Shown in pieces: positions 47,899 through 56,622 of a stretch of DNA of 64,000 bases (position 1 is the stretch's first letter; every line of letters starts with the position of its first letter). The stretch is from an uncultured bacterium (GTDB taxonomy: Bacteria; Elusimicrobiota; Elusimicrobia; Elusimicrobiales; Elusimicrobiaceae): positions 372,001 to 436,000 of the forward strand of contig CASEVY010000007.1 in assembly GCA_949291515.1 (NCBI GenBank). The letters are read 5' to 3'. The notes below the pieces were generated by a model. The model was not told where the DNA came from and did not search any database. It worked only from the letters and a program-made list of their open reading frames with translations. A program made the position numbers and the translations under genes.

Positions 47899-49326
47899 AT
47901 GAGGAAAATATTTTCCCTTTTTGTAGCTTTATTTTTATTTTCATCCGTATTCGCGGGTGAAAAGAAGAACGTAATTTTTGTGGTGGCGGACGGCGGCGGG
48001 CCGGCGGCTATGGGCCTATTGCTGCAATACGCGCGTTATGCAAACAATTCACCTTACGCAGACAGAACATCAAATATGGAGAAACTGTTTTCCTCCTCTA
48101 ATTTGGGCATAGTGCTCAATGCCACAAAAGAAACAATAGTCACAGATTCTGCCGCGGCGGGCACTCATATGGCAAAAGGCACGCTTACTTATCCTGAATA
48201 TTTAGGTATGGGCGCGGACGGGCAAGCCGGAGAGAGCCTGATGAAAAAAGCGCAGAAGCTGGGAATGGCTACCGGTTTGGTTACCGACGTCTTTTTGAGC
48301 GACGCGACTCCCGCTGCATATACGGCCGCTACTGACAGCCGCAGAAAGTATGAGGAAATATCTCTTTCGCTTCTTAACAGCGGGGCTGATGTGCTTTTGG
48401 GCGGCGGGCTAAACTATTTTATTTCGGACGGGGATTTGAAAGACGACAGATATTCTGGCATTTTCAAGAAGGTTCCTTACCGCAAAGAGCTTGCGCCGGC
48501 TTTGGAAAACGGACTGTTCCATAAACTTATAACCAGCGGATATCCTTTGGTTTTTGACAAGAAAGGCTTGCAAAAAGCGAAGAATAAGAAGCTGATAGGA
48601 TTATTCGGCGCGAGCGCGATACAATACAGCGTCAACCCGGCAGAGTATGCCCCCAATCTTAAGGAAATGACGGAAAAGGCCATAGCGATTCTTTCCGAGA
48701 ATGAAAAAGGTTTCTTCCTTATGGTGGAAGCCGGCGCTTTGGATTGGATGCTGCATGACAATGACCAAGGCGCAGCTTTGGCGGAACTTTTGGAATTGGA
48801 CGAAACTTTGGGCTATATAAAACAATGGGCGGACGCTAATCCTGGCACTATGGTAATCGTAACGGCGGACCACGATACGGGCGGATTTGGTTTTCAATAC
48901 AGGAAAGTGAAGGGGGAAGAACTTAATTTAAAACAGGAACAAGGCTATCCCTTATACGATAAGAAAGATTATTCGGTAAAAAGCAATTTGGACATAATAG
49001 CCAAACAGACAAAAATGCAGCGCGATATGCGTGCGGAGTTTGAGGCTTTGGGCGAGAAACGTCAAACTCCTAAGGCTATACAAGATTATCTTAAGGCCAA
49101 TATGGGGTATGAACTGCCTTTGGACGTGATAGAAGATAAGGGCGATTTTGAAGACAGTTTAAAAGAAGTCAATAAACGTCTTGGTGTTGTATGGAGCACC
49201 GGGAATCATACCGGCAGTCCGCTTTTCGTAAGTTTTTACGGCGCAGGCGCGCCGGAAAAGCCCGGCGTATTGCACAATACCGACATAAACAAGATTATAG
49301 AAGGATTTTTATATGACGGAAAATAA
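47899..49326 (+). CDS. exported alkaline phosphatase
   Basis: The 475-residue protein has a signal peptide (MRKIFSLFVALFLFSSVFAG). Metal-binding Asp31 lies in VVADGGGPAAMG, the nucleophile is Ser84 in VTDSAAAGTHMAKG, and VTADHDTGGFGF provides further metal ligands. The family motif DSAASAT is changed to DSAAAGT. It hydrolyses phosphomonoesters in the periplasm. It sits between glgA and ftsX in the run and overlaps ftsX by 14 nt, so it occupies the place where ftsE is normally found. No PhoB-box-like repeat was noticed upstream. Confidence 0.88.
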   Translation: MRKIFSLFVALFLFSSVFAGEKKNVIFVVADGGGPAAMGLLLQYARYANNSPYADRTSNMEKLFSSSNLGIVLNATKETIVTDSAAAGTHMAKGTLTYPEYLGMGADGQAGESLMKKAQKLGMATGLVTDVFLSDATPAAYTAATDSRRKYEEISLSLLNSGADVLLGGGLNYFISDGDLKDDRYSGIFKKVPYRKELAPALENGLFHKLITSGYPLVFDKKGLQKAKNKKLIGLFGASAIQYSVNPAEYAPNLKEMTEKAIAILSENEKGFFLMVEAGALDWMLHDNDQGAALAELLELDETLGYIKQWADANPGTMVIVTADHDTGGFGFQYRKVKGEELNLKQEQGYPLYDKKDYSVKSNLDIIAKQTKMQRDMRAEFEALGEKRQTPKAIQDYLKANMGYELPLDVIEDKGDFEDSLKEVNKRLGVVWSTGNHTGSPLFVSFYGAGAPEKPGVLHNTDINKIIEGFLYDGK

Positions 49327-50068
49327 AGCTATATTTACCGGCCAAAGCAGAATAATGTTCATATTGCTGGCCTTTGCGCTTTTGGCGCAGGGAGCATTAT
49401 TTTTAAGGAGCCAGGCCTGCCATTCCTTTGACGCTTTAATGAGCGATTTTAAAATAGCGGTTGTGCTGAACAATGCCAGTTCCGCCGAGACTGAAGAGTT
49501 TACGAAGAAGCTCAACTCTTTGGACGGTGTGAGCGAGGTGCGCTATTTAAACGCCAAGGAAGCCTTGGCTTTGCCTGGTGCATTGCCGGAGCAGAACGGT
49601 TTTGAGGTGTTTTTGCCGAAAGAAGATTTTTTGCCTGCCTTTTTTGAAATAAGGACTAGCCAATGGGTAATGATGAATCCGGCGGCGTGGATATCGGAAA
49701 ATTTTTCTTCAATGTCGCAGGACGCGCAGGCTTACTATAAAGAGAGTCAGGCGCAGGCGGCGGTATATTTGGGCGGGATAGTCAAATATATCAATATAAT
49801 ACTGGGCTTAAGCGTATTTTTCTTTCTGACCTTTTGCTTTTTTGTGGAGGCTTATTATATAAGGATAACATCTCTGCCCGTACGTATGGGCGGAGTAATG
49901 TGCGGGGTTTTAAGCTATGCTTTGGCTTTGGCGCTGAGTTATATATTGGCTTCGCCTTTAAAACTGGCTGGGGAACAGGGTTTTATTTGGGATATTTGGG
50001 CGCAAGCCGCTTGTTTGGCGCTTATGATGATGTTGGGGTGGACTTTGTCTAAATGGAAAAAGTTTTAA
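49313..50068 (+). CDS. ftsX: cell-division protein FtsX-like permease
   Basis: The 251-residue protein has the FtsX topology. TM1 is near 15-33, an extracytoplasmic domain of about 120 residues follows (LDGVSEVRYLNAKEAL), and TM2-4 lie near 155-177, 196-213 and 224-244. FtsX transmits FtsE ATPase activity to periplasmic amidase activators. The call is supported mainly by topology, the LxGVxxVRYLxxxEAL region and the overlapping downstream EnvC-like gene, since FtsX sequences are divergent. The usual upstream ftsE is not here. Confidence 0.8.
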   Translation: MTENKAIFTGQSRIMFILLAFALLAQGALFLRSQACHSFDALMSDFKIAVVLNNASSAETEEFTKKLNSLDGVSEVRYLNAKEALALPGALPEQNGFEVFLPKEDFLPAFFEIRTSQWVMMNPAAWISENFSSMSQDAQAYYKESQAQAAVYLGGIVKYINIILGLSVFFFLTFCFFVEAYYIRITSLPVRMGGVMCGVLSYALALALSYILASPLKLAGEQGFIWDIWAQAACLALMMMLGWTLSKWKKF

Positions 50069-51201
50069 TATCGTTTTTGGCTTTGTTTATGCTTATGGCC
50101 GCGCCGTTGAACGCAGCGTCCAAGGAGGAGCTTGCCTCCATAGAGCGTCAAGCCAAGGAAAAAGAGGCCCAGCTAAAAAAATACAAGGCGCGCGAGGCGG
50201 CCTTGTCCAAAGAGCTTAAAGACCTGACGCAAAAACAAAAGCAGACCGAACAGCTGGCCGTAAAAATAAGCAACGATATAGAAGGTATGCAGACAAAAAG
50301 CAGTTTAATGCGCCAACATAGGGAAGTGGTGCAGAGCAATCTGCCGCTGTGGCAGAATATAATGAAGCAGGAGTTTTCCAATTACGCCGTCGAGGGAATA
50401 TTAAGCGAGAAATATTATAATTCTTCCGAGCTTACTCGCGCTTTGGCGCTTTCTTCCACTTTGAAAACGCACGCCGTTTTTATGCAGAAACTTTCCGACG
50501 AGATAGAAACCACTCAAAAGGAAATAGACGGCTACAGGGCAAAACAGGAAAGTTTATTGGCGCGCCGAGACAAATTGGAAGAGGAAAAAAGCGCCATACA
50601 GGGCAATTACAACAAAAAGAAGGAAGATCTGCAGCAAGCCCATGCCTTATATGAAAAAGCGAGTAAAGATTTGAAGGAGTTGAAAGCGTCCGCGGCGCAG
50701 CTTCAAAAGATACTTAAAGAAGCTGAGGCGCGGCGCAAGGCCGAACAGAAGAGGACGGGCCAAAAGCAGACGGGCGCTGCTTTGACCATAGGGCGAAATA
50801 CTCTTCCTTGGCCGGTAAGTGGTAAAATAATAAGTAAGTTCGGCAAGGAATATCAATCTCAGTTAAAGACCTGGATATTCCGCGACGGCATAAAGATAGC
50901 CGCCAATAAAGGTACGCCTATAGTGAGCGTAGCGGAAGGAAGTGTGATATTTGCAGGAGAGTTCCGCTCTTACGGCAATGTGGTAATAGTAGATCACGGC
51001 GGCGGATTCTTTACGATATACGGATTTTTGAGCGAGATCCGCGCCAGATTGGGCCAGCAGGTAAACAAGGGCCAAATAATAGGGCTTTGCGGGACGGATA
51101 CTCAAGGTTCGGCGATGGGCAGCGGCCAGAGCGCTTTGTACTTCGAAGTTCGTTCAGGCACTTCCGCTGTAGATCCCGAACTTTGGCTTGAAAAGAAATA
51201 A
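50053..51201 (+). CDS. EnvC-like murein hydrolase activator with degenerate LytM domain
   Basis: The 382-residue protein has a signal peptide (ending APLNAAS) and a long coiled coil (about 25-235, many KEE/QK heptads). A C-terminal M23/LytM fold (about 255-380) follows. The zinc ligands of active LytM enzymes appear lost: the HxGxD site reads FRDGIKI, the YGHLS site reads YGFLS, and the HLHFE site reads ALYFE. This is the EnvC pattern of a non-catalytic activator that switches on amidases during division. It overlaps ftsX by 16 nt, which matches the FtsX-EnvC partnership. Confidence 0.9.
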   Translation: MEKVLISFLALFMLMAAPLNAASKEELASIERQAKEKEAQLKKYKAREAALSKELKDLTQKQKQTEQLAVKISNDIEGMQTKSSLMRQHREVVQSNLPLWQNIMKQEFSNYAVEGILSEKYYNSSELTRALALSSTLKTHAVFMQKLSDEIETTQKEIDGYRAKQESLLARRDKLEEEKSAIQGNYNKKKEDLQQAHALYEKASKDLKELKASAAQLQKILKEAEARRKAEQKRTGQKQTGAALTIGRNTLPWPVSGKIISKFGKEYQSQLKTWIFRDGIKIAANKGTPIVSVAEGSVIFAGEFRSYGNVVIVDHGGGFFTIYGFLSEIRARLGQQVNKGQIIGLCGTDTQGSAMGSGQSALYFEVRSGTSAVDPELWLEKK

Positions 51202-51215
51202 AAAAGGAAAAATTT

Positions 51216-52520
51216 ATGAAAAAGAAAATAAACATATACGTAATTTTTATGATAGCCGCTTTTTTTATGGGGACGATGTTTCCATTTGCCTATTCGGGCG
51301 TGGATACGGGGCTTGACCAGCTTAAGATACTTGTGGACGTAATGGGTAAAATACAGGATAGTTACGTAGAGGAAAAGGAGCCTAAAGAGTTGATTGTCGG
51401 GGCCTTGTACGGTATGGCATCGCAGCTGGACGAATTTTCGGAATATATAAGCGTGGAAGATATGAAAGCCATGCGCGAGGAAACAAAAGGGGAATTTGGA
51501 GGCGTCGGCATGCGCCTTAATTCGGCAAAGGAAGGCGAACTGACGGTTGTTACGCCTTTGCCGGGCAGTCCCGCGTATAAGGCTGGAGTGGAACCCGGCG
51601 ACAAGGTAATAAAGATAGACGGGAAGCTGGTTTCCGGAATGAAGAACGACGAAGCCGTCGCCGCGTTAAGGGGCGAGGTCGGCACCAAGGTAAAGGTTGA
51701 TATTGACCGCAAAGACGAGAAGAGCGGCAATATTTTGAGAAAGAGCTTCACTTTAAAACGCGATAAAATAGTGCCGGAAGTTGTGTTCTCCAAAATGCTG
51801 GGCGACGATATAGGCTATATTTACGTTACCGATTTTTCGGGCCATACGATCGAAGGGTTTGAAAAGGCTATGGAAAGCCTGCAGAAAAAAGGAATGAAAG
51901 CGTTGATAGTAGATTTGCGTTTTAATCCCGGCGGACTTTTGGACAGCGCGGTAAATATGAGCAAACTGTTTATAGGTGAAAACAAACTGATAGTATATAC
52001 CAAAGGGAGAAAGGAAGAATTTTTTAAGGAATATAAGAGTAATGCGCAGGCAAAATATCCCGATATACCTATGGTATTGTTGGTAAATGAGGGATCGGCC
52101 TCCGGCAGCGAGATCGTCGCGGGCGCGCTGCAAGACCATAAGAGAGCATTGCTTATAGGTTCTCGTACTTTCGGCAAAGGCAGCGTGCAGCAGGTAATAA
52201 ATCTGCCGGACACTTCCGGCTTAAGAATAACGGTGGCAAAATATTATACTCCGCTGGGCCGTATGATACATAAAGATTTTAAGGCCAAGAACGCAAGAGA
52301 GACGGGCGGAATAGTGCCGGATATAGTGGTGGATTTTGATCCGGCCAAAGCGCGCGCGGCAACTTTTTATACGACCAATTTAATCTACTCGCCTTCTAAG
52401 AAGACCGTCAAGCCGGAAAAAGAAAACGCGGAAGACCCGGTCTTGGAAAGAGCAATTGAAATATTAAAAGCGCGCGACGTGCTCGGCAATTTGAATGCGT
52501 CGACAAAAAAGGATAAATAG
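51216..52520 (+). CDS. C-terminal processing protease (S41A)
   Basis: The 434-residue protein has an N-terminal hydrophobic segment (INIYVIFMIAAFFMGTMF) and a PDZ domain (about 90-180, with GGVGMRL and SPAYKAGVEPGDKVIKIDG). The S41 catalytic domain has the GSASGSE box (residues 293-299) and the lysine of GSRTFGKGSVQ. CtpA-type proteases trim periplasmic proteins, including peptidoglycan hydrolases and their regulators. Position directly after the FtsX-EnvC pair suggests control of that system. AAAGGAAAA precedes the ATG. Confidence 0.93.
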   Translation: MKKKINIYVIFMIAAFFMGTMFPFAYSGVDTGLDQLKILVDVMGKIQDSYVEEKEPKELIVGALYGMASQLDEFSEYISVEDMKAMREETKGEFGGVGMRLNSAKEGELTVVTPLPGSPAYKAGVEPGDKVIKIDGKLVSGMKNDEAVAALRGEVGTKVKVDIDRKDEKSGNILRKSFTLKRDKIVPEVVFSKMLGDDIGYIYVTDFSGHTIEGFEKAMESLQKKGMKALIVDLRFNPGGLLDSAVNMSKLFIGENKLIVYTKGRKEEFFKEYKSNAQAKYPDIPMVLLVNEGSASGSEIVAGALQDHKRALLIGSRTFGKGSVQQVINLPDTSGLRITVAKYYTPLGRMIHKDFKAKNARETGGIVPDIVVDFDPAKARAATFYTTNLIYSPSKKTVKPEKENAEDPVLERAIEILKARDVLGNLNASTKKDK

Positions 52521-52537
52521 CGCAAGGCGGTCCGACG

Positions 52538-53545
52538 GTGAAAGATACTTATATCCTTGGCATAGAAAGCACCTGCGACGAGACTTCCTCGGCCTTGCTT
52601 AAGAACGGGCGGGAAGTGGTAAGCAATGTCGTATATACCCAGATAGATATTCATAAAAAGTACGCCGGCGTTGTTCCGGAACTGGCCAGCCGCGCGCACG
52701 CGGCCAAAATAGCGAGCGTAATTAAAGCGGCGTTGGGCGATATCGTGCCCGATTATATAGCCTTTGCCAACGGGCCAGGTTTGCCGGGCGGTCTTTTAGT
52801 CGGGCGAGTGGCGGCGGAAACTTTGGGCAATCTTTTTGACAGGCCAGTGATAGGCGTAAATCACTTGGAGGGGCATCTCTTGGCTTGTGAGTTTACGGGC
52901 GGGCCGGAATTAAATCCTCTTGAATTTCCGCTGATTTCCCTTATAGTATCAGGAGGGCACAGCGAACTGTGGCTTGTAAAAAATTACGGCGAATATAAGA
53001 TTCTCGGCAAGACGAGAGACGACGCCGCGGGCGAGGCTTTCGATAAGGTGGCGAAATTGCTCGGGTTGGGATATCCGGGCGGGCCGGAAGTATCGAAACA
53101 AGCCTTGAAGGGCAACAGAAATGCTGTAAAATTCCCGCGCCCGATGATAGGCGGCGGGTGCGAATTTTCGTTTAGCGGCATAAAGACGGCTGTAAGTTAT
53201 TATCTGCGCGACCATAAAGATATAAGCGTGCCCGATATTTGCGCCTCGTTTGAGCAGGCGGTGGCGGAAACTTTGGTCAAGAAAGCGATAGACGCGGCCA
53301 AGCGCTATAAAGTCAAGAATATAGCCGTTGGCGGCGGCGTGGCGGCGAACGGACTTCTAAGAGAGATGTTAAGCGAAGAGGCGGAGAAAAAAGGAATAAA
53401 AGCGCGTTTTGTGGCGAAAGGCCTTTCCTCCGACAATGCCGCGATGATTGCTTTGTGCGCGGCAAAGAAACTTGAATATTGCAAAGATACGGGAAATATA
53501 AAAATAAATCCCAATATGGTTGTGAGGAGTTGGCCTAAGAAATGA
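52538..53545 (+). CDS. tsaD: tRNA N6-adenosine threonylcarbamoyltransferase
   Basis: TsaD makes the t6A37 modification of ANN-decoding tRNAs. The 335-residue ASKHA-fold protein begins ILGIESTCDETSSALL, and the metal-binding HLEGH lies in GVNHLEGHLLA. It also has LIVSGGHSELW, DDAAGEAFDKVAKLLGLGYPGGP and AVGGGVAANGLLR. The start codon is GTG, supported by AAGGCGG upstream and by the family N-terminus. It overlaps the solute-binding-protein-like gene by 4 nt. Confidence 0.96.
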   Translation: MKDTYILGIESTCDETSSALLKNGREVVSNVVYTQIDIHKKYAGVVPELASRAHAAKIASVIKAALGDIVPDYIAFANGPGLPGGLLVGRVAAETLGNLFDRPVIGVNHLEGHLLACEFTGGPELNPLEFPLISLIVSGGHSELWLVKNYGEYKILGKTRDDAAGEAFDKVAKLLGLGYPGGPEVSKQALKGNRNAVKFPRPMIGGGCEFSFSGIKTAVSYYLRDHKDISVPDICASFEQAVAETLVKKAIDAAKRYKVKNIAVGGGVAANGLLREMLSEEAEKKGIKARFVAKGLSSDNAAMIALCAAKKLEYCKDTGNIKINPNMVVRSWPKK

Positions 53546-54750
53546 TCTTTTGGATGATGCCCGACAACAGTACGCTTACCCAGCGTATGATAGAAAAGTT
53601 TTTGACCGATTTCAAAAAACACAATCCGGGCCTTAGCATAAACATAAGGGTAATAAACCGGCGTACTTTGTGGACGAAGATGTTCACGTTAAAGCACGAG
53701 ATCGGCCGCGCGGGCTGTCCGGATATAATAGCTTTCCCGCATTATTGGACAAATTTGCTTGTCAAAGCCAACATACTTCAAAATCTTACCGAATTGGATA
53801 AACTGCTGCGGGTGGATAATTGTCTTGATCCGCTAAAGCCGTTCTGTTATAAAAAAGATACCGGCGACATATATTCCTATCCGTGGTGGATGGACATAAC
53901 CGCGCTGCACTACAGGGAAGACCATTTAAAGCTGATAACGTCCAAGCCGGAGGAACTTCTTAATACTTGGCCCGGCTTTTTGGAGGCTTGTGCCCGGCTT
54001 AAAGAATATTTCAGCGGGCAGGAAGATTATTATCCAGTGCAGAATAATGATTGGCGAGGTTCGCTTTCCTACCGTTCGGCTCTGCCATGCGTATGGGGGC
54101 GCGGGGCCGATATTTATAATGAGGACGGTTCTGTTTCCGGTTTGGGGACGGAGCAGTTTCTGGCCGGCATAGAAGATTTTATAGAGCTGGCCGTAAAAGG
54201 ATATATGCCTATACTCAGGGAGCGCAGTTCCAACGGGGCGATATCCTGCGGCAAATCTAGCATTATGCTGACTAGGCGCCAAGGCATCACGATGTTTGAA
54301 GGCAAGGAAGCGGATTTCAAGGTGCGTACTTTGCCGATACCAAAAACTGGCGCGGAGCATATAAATTATATGAGCGGCGTAAATTTGGGTATAGTCAGAG
54401 GCAGCGCCAACGTTCAGCCAGCTTTGGATTTGATAAAATGGCTTACCAGGCCGGAGAAGCAAATAGAGTACGCTTCTATGACGGAGGTATTTCCCGCGTT
54501 GGAAGGCAGTTTCGAGAGTTTCCTCTTGGCTTCGCCTCAGCGTATACGCAATTACGCGCATATAATAGCGGGCGCGCGTACTATGCGCAATCATATAGCT
54601 TCCGGTACTGTTATGGAAGTTTTGGGGAATATAATGTCGAAGGCGGCCAGCGCGATAGTAATGAATCAGTATTCTCCGGCGATATTGGAAAGCGAGCTGA
54701 AAAAGGGCGACGAGGAAGTAAATAATATTCTCCATCTTTATAACGAGTAG
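53542..54750 (+). CDS. solute-binding-protein-fold protein without signal peptide
   Basis: The 402-residue protein resembles family 1 extracellular sugar-binding proteins: DIIAFPHYWTNLLVKANILQNLTELD, the hinge-region GDIYSYPWWMDITALHYRED, AISCGKSSIMLTRRQGI and ALDLIKWLTRPEKQIEYA. It starts MIFWMMPDNSTLTQ, which is the first beta strand of the mature fold, with no signal sequence or lipobox. A 4-nt overlap with tsaD leaves no room for one in this frame. It should therefore be cytoplasmic, and no ABC permease genes are near. The next gene, 4 nt on, is a GAF-GGDEF cyclase. A ligand-sensing role for that cyclase is inferred. Confidence 0.82.
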   Translation: MIFWMMPDNSTLTQRMIEKFLTDFKKHNPGLSINIRVINRRTLWTKMFTLKHEIGRAGCPDIIAFPHYWTNLLVKANILQNLTELDKLLRVDNCLDPLKPFCYKKDTGDIYSYPWWMDITALHYREDHLKLITSKPEELLNTWPGFLEACARLKEYFSGQEDYYPVQNNDWRGSLSYRSALPCVWGRGADIYNEDGSVSGLGTEQFLAGIEDFIELAVKGYMPILRERSSNGAISCGKSSIMLTRRQGITMFEGKEADFKVRTLPIPKTGAEHINYMSGVNLGIVRGSANVQPALDLIKWLTRPEKQIEYASMTEVFPALEGSFESFLLASPQRIRNYAHIIAGARTMRNHIASGTVMEVLGNIMSKAASAIVMNQYSPAILESELKKGDEEVNNILHLYNE

Positions 54751-54754
54751 AGTT

Positions 54755-56257
54755 ATGCAGAATAAAAGAAGTTTGCTTTTATACAATTTTTATCAGGGCC
54801 TGTCGGACAGATTTACAAATATAGACAGACTGCTGCGCCATGCTCTGCCGGTATTGGCGGAATATTTGTCGGCCGACAGGGTGTTGTTCTTCGATTGGAA
54901 AGAAGAAAAATCGATTATTTCCTTAAGGACGATGTGCCAAAAAGGGAAGTGTTATGACTTGCAGGAAGATATTTTCGTGGACAGATACTCGCCAGAGGTC
55001 GTGAAACTTCTGCAAGACGGGTATATGATGTCGCCCAGTTTGGATTATCCGGCGGTATACGTATTGGTTCAATGGCGCAGTCCGCAAGGCAGTTTTGAGG
55101 CCTTGGCCAGCGGCCAAAGGGCAAGGAGCGCATACGGTGTAATAAGGGTGGAACGCTTTAAGGAAAACAAACCTTTTACCCAGAACGAGATAGAATCTTT
55201 AATAGCTTTATGCCGGGAACTGTCTTCAAAGATTAATATGACGGAAATAGACCATTACAACACGTCCCAGCTGCAAAGGGCGCAGGCTTTGAATGATTTG
55301 GCGAAAGTATTTGCCACCTCCATTCGCCTAAGCGACAGTTTAATAGAAATATTGAAGAGCATACAGAAGAGCTTTTATTTCGACAGGACTTCTCTTTATT
55401 TGGTCGATCCCAAAACCAATCATCTGCAGGAGGCCTACAGCGCCGATTTGTCCGGCGAAGTCAAACAGATAGACATAAACGAGGCATTGTCAAAGAACTT
55501 TACGCCCAACTGCGACGGCACGACAAATATTTGCCCCGCGGTAAGGAGTTCCGATATAGTCTTGACTCTTCCCCTGACTTTGCAGGGCAAGAATTTGGGG
55601 TGGATGGTGTTTGACAATATGCTTTCGCGCATGCCGATAGCTACCGAAGACATTTTAAGTTTAAAACAGTTTTCCGCACAGATAGCTTTGGCGATAGACA
55701 ATGCCCGCCTGTTCGAGAAGGTGCAGGAGCTCTCCAATTATGACGAGCTTACCAAACTGGCGTTAAGACGGTTCTTTAATGAAAATTTGGCGCAGGAAAT
55801 ATACCGTTCCAAACGTTTTAATCTTACGCTTTCTCTTATAATAATGGACATAGATTTCTTTAAAACGATAAACGACACTTACGGCCATCTGTTGGGCGAC
55901 GAAGCATTAAAAGCGGTAAGCAGCGTAATATCCGGCAGTCTTAGACAGACCGATTTGCCCTGCAGATACGGCGGCGATGAAATTGTGATAATGCTGCCCA
56001 GAACTACCGGTGAAGAAGCCAAAAACATAGCCAAGCGTCTTTCGGAGAAAGTATCCGCCATAGAGCTTAACCCGAAATATACAGGCGGAGCGGACATAAA
56101 GCTGTCTATCAGCCAAGGTATATCGGTGTTTCCTTATGATACCGACGACCAAAACGATTTGATTAAACGTGCCGACGAGGCTTTATATTACGTAAAACAG
56201 CACGGCCGCGGGTTTTGGGCTTTATACGGCGATATTAAAGAAGGAAAAATGAAATGA
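54755..56257 (+). CDS. diguanylate cyclase with two GAF domains
   Basis: The 500-residue soluble protein has two GAF-like domains (about 20-165 and 180-325) and a GGDEF domain (about 330-490). The active loop reads RYGGDEIVIMLP at 404-415, so the signature is GGDEI instead of GGDEF. The Phe-to-Ile change lies outside the catalytic GGDE. DELTKLALRRFF, the metal-site MDIDFFKTINDTYGHLLGDEAL and an intact I-site RQTD five residues upstream are present. It should make c-di-GMP with product inhibition. No membrane segment occurs, so the signal is cytoplasmic. It lies between the SBP-like gene and crcB, overlapping the latter. Confidence 0.9.
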   Translation: MQNKRSLLLYNFYQGLSDRFTNIDRLLRHALPVLAEYLSADRVLFFDWKEEKSIISLRTMCQKGKCYDLQEDIFVDRYSPEVVKLLQDGYMMSPSLDYPAVYVLVQWRSPQGSFEALASGQRARSAYGVIRVERFKENKPFTQNEIESLIALCRELSSKINMTEIDHYNTSQLQRAQALNDLAKVFATSIRLSDSLIEILKSIQKSFYFDRTSLYLVDPKTNHLQEAYSADLSGEVKQIDINEALSKNFTPNCDGTTNICPAVRSSDIVLTLPLTLQGKNLGWMVFDNMLSRMPIATEDILSLKQFSAQIALAIDNARLFEKVQELSNYDELTKLALRRFFNENLAQEIYRSKRFNLTLSLIIMDIDFFKTINDTYGHLLGDEALKAVSSVISGSLRQTDLPCRYGGDEIVIMLPRTTGEEAKNIAKRLSEKVSAIELNPKYTGGADIKLSISQGISVFPYDTDDQNDLIKRADEALYYVKQHGRGFWALYGDIKEGKMK

Positions 56258-56622
56258 TAAACATATTGGCGGTAGGCGCGGGCGGATTTGTGGGCGCGGT
56301 TTTGCGTTATGGAGTATCTGCGGCTTTTGTTTCCAAGTTGGGGCTGCACAACGCTTTCGCCACTTTTTCCGTCAATATGATAGGTTGCTTTGTAATAGGA
56401 TTTTTGGCGGGTTTTGAATTTAGGAATATTCAGCCGGTAAAATATTTTTTGATAGCGGGTCTTTTGGGCGGATTTACCACTTTTTCGGCGTTCGGCCTAG
56501 ACGCTTTGCTTCTGTTTAAAGACGGCGAAACGTTTAAAGCCATTATGTATATAACGTGCACTTTATGTTTGTGTCTGCTTTCGGTTTTTGCGGGTTTCGC
56601 CGCCTTCAAAATGATCAACTGA
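56254..56622 (+). CDS. crcB: fluoride ion channel CrcB/Fluc
   Basis: The 122-residue protein has four hydrophobic helices and Fluc motifs GGFVGAVLRYGVS, FATFSVNMIGCFVIGF and GLLGGFTTFSAFGLDAL, whose Asn, Phe and Thr-Thr-Phe residues line the twin fluoride pores. Such channels work as dual-topology dimers. No fluoride riboswitch was seen upstream, because the gene overlaps the cyclase gene by 4 nt. Its stop abuts the stop of the convergent gene with no gap. Confidence 0.94.
   Translation: MINILAVGAGGFVGAVLRYGVSAAFVSKLGLHNAFATFSVNMIGCFVIGFLAGFEFRNIQPVKYFLIAGLLGGFTTFSAFGLDALLLFKDGETFKAIMYITCTLCLCLLSVFAGFAAFKMIN

Noticed and set aside
50800-51201. Active M23 endopeptidase
   Set aside because: All expected zinc-ligand positions of the LytM site are replaced, so it was called an EnvC-like activator.
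56100-56260. Fluoride riboswitch before crcB
   Set aside because: crcB overlaps the cyclase gene by 4 nt, leaving no leader, and no riboswitch core was found.
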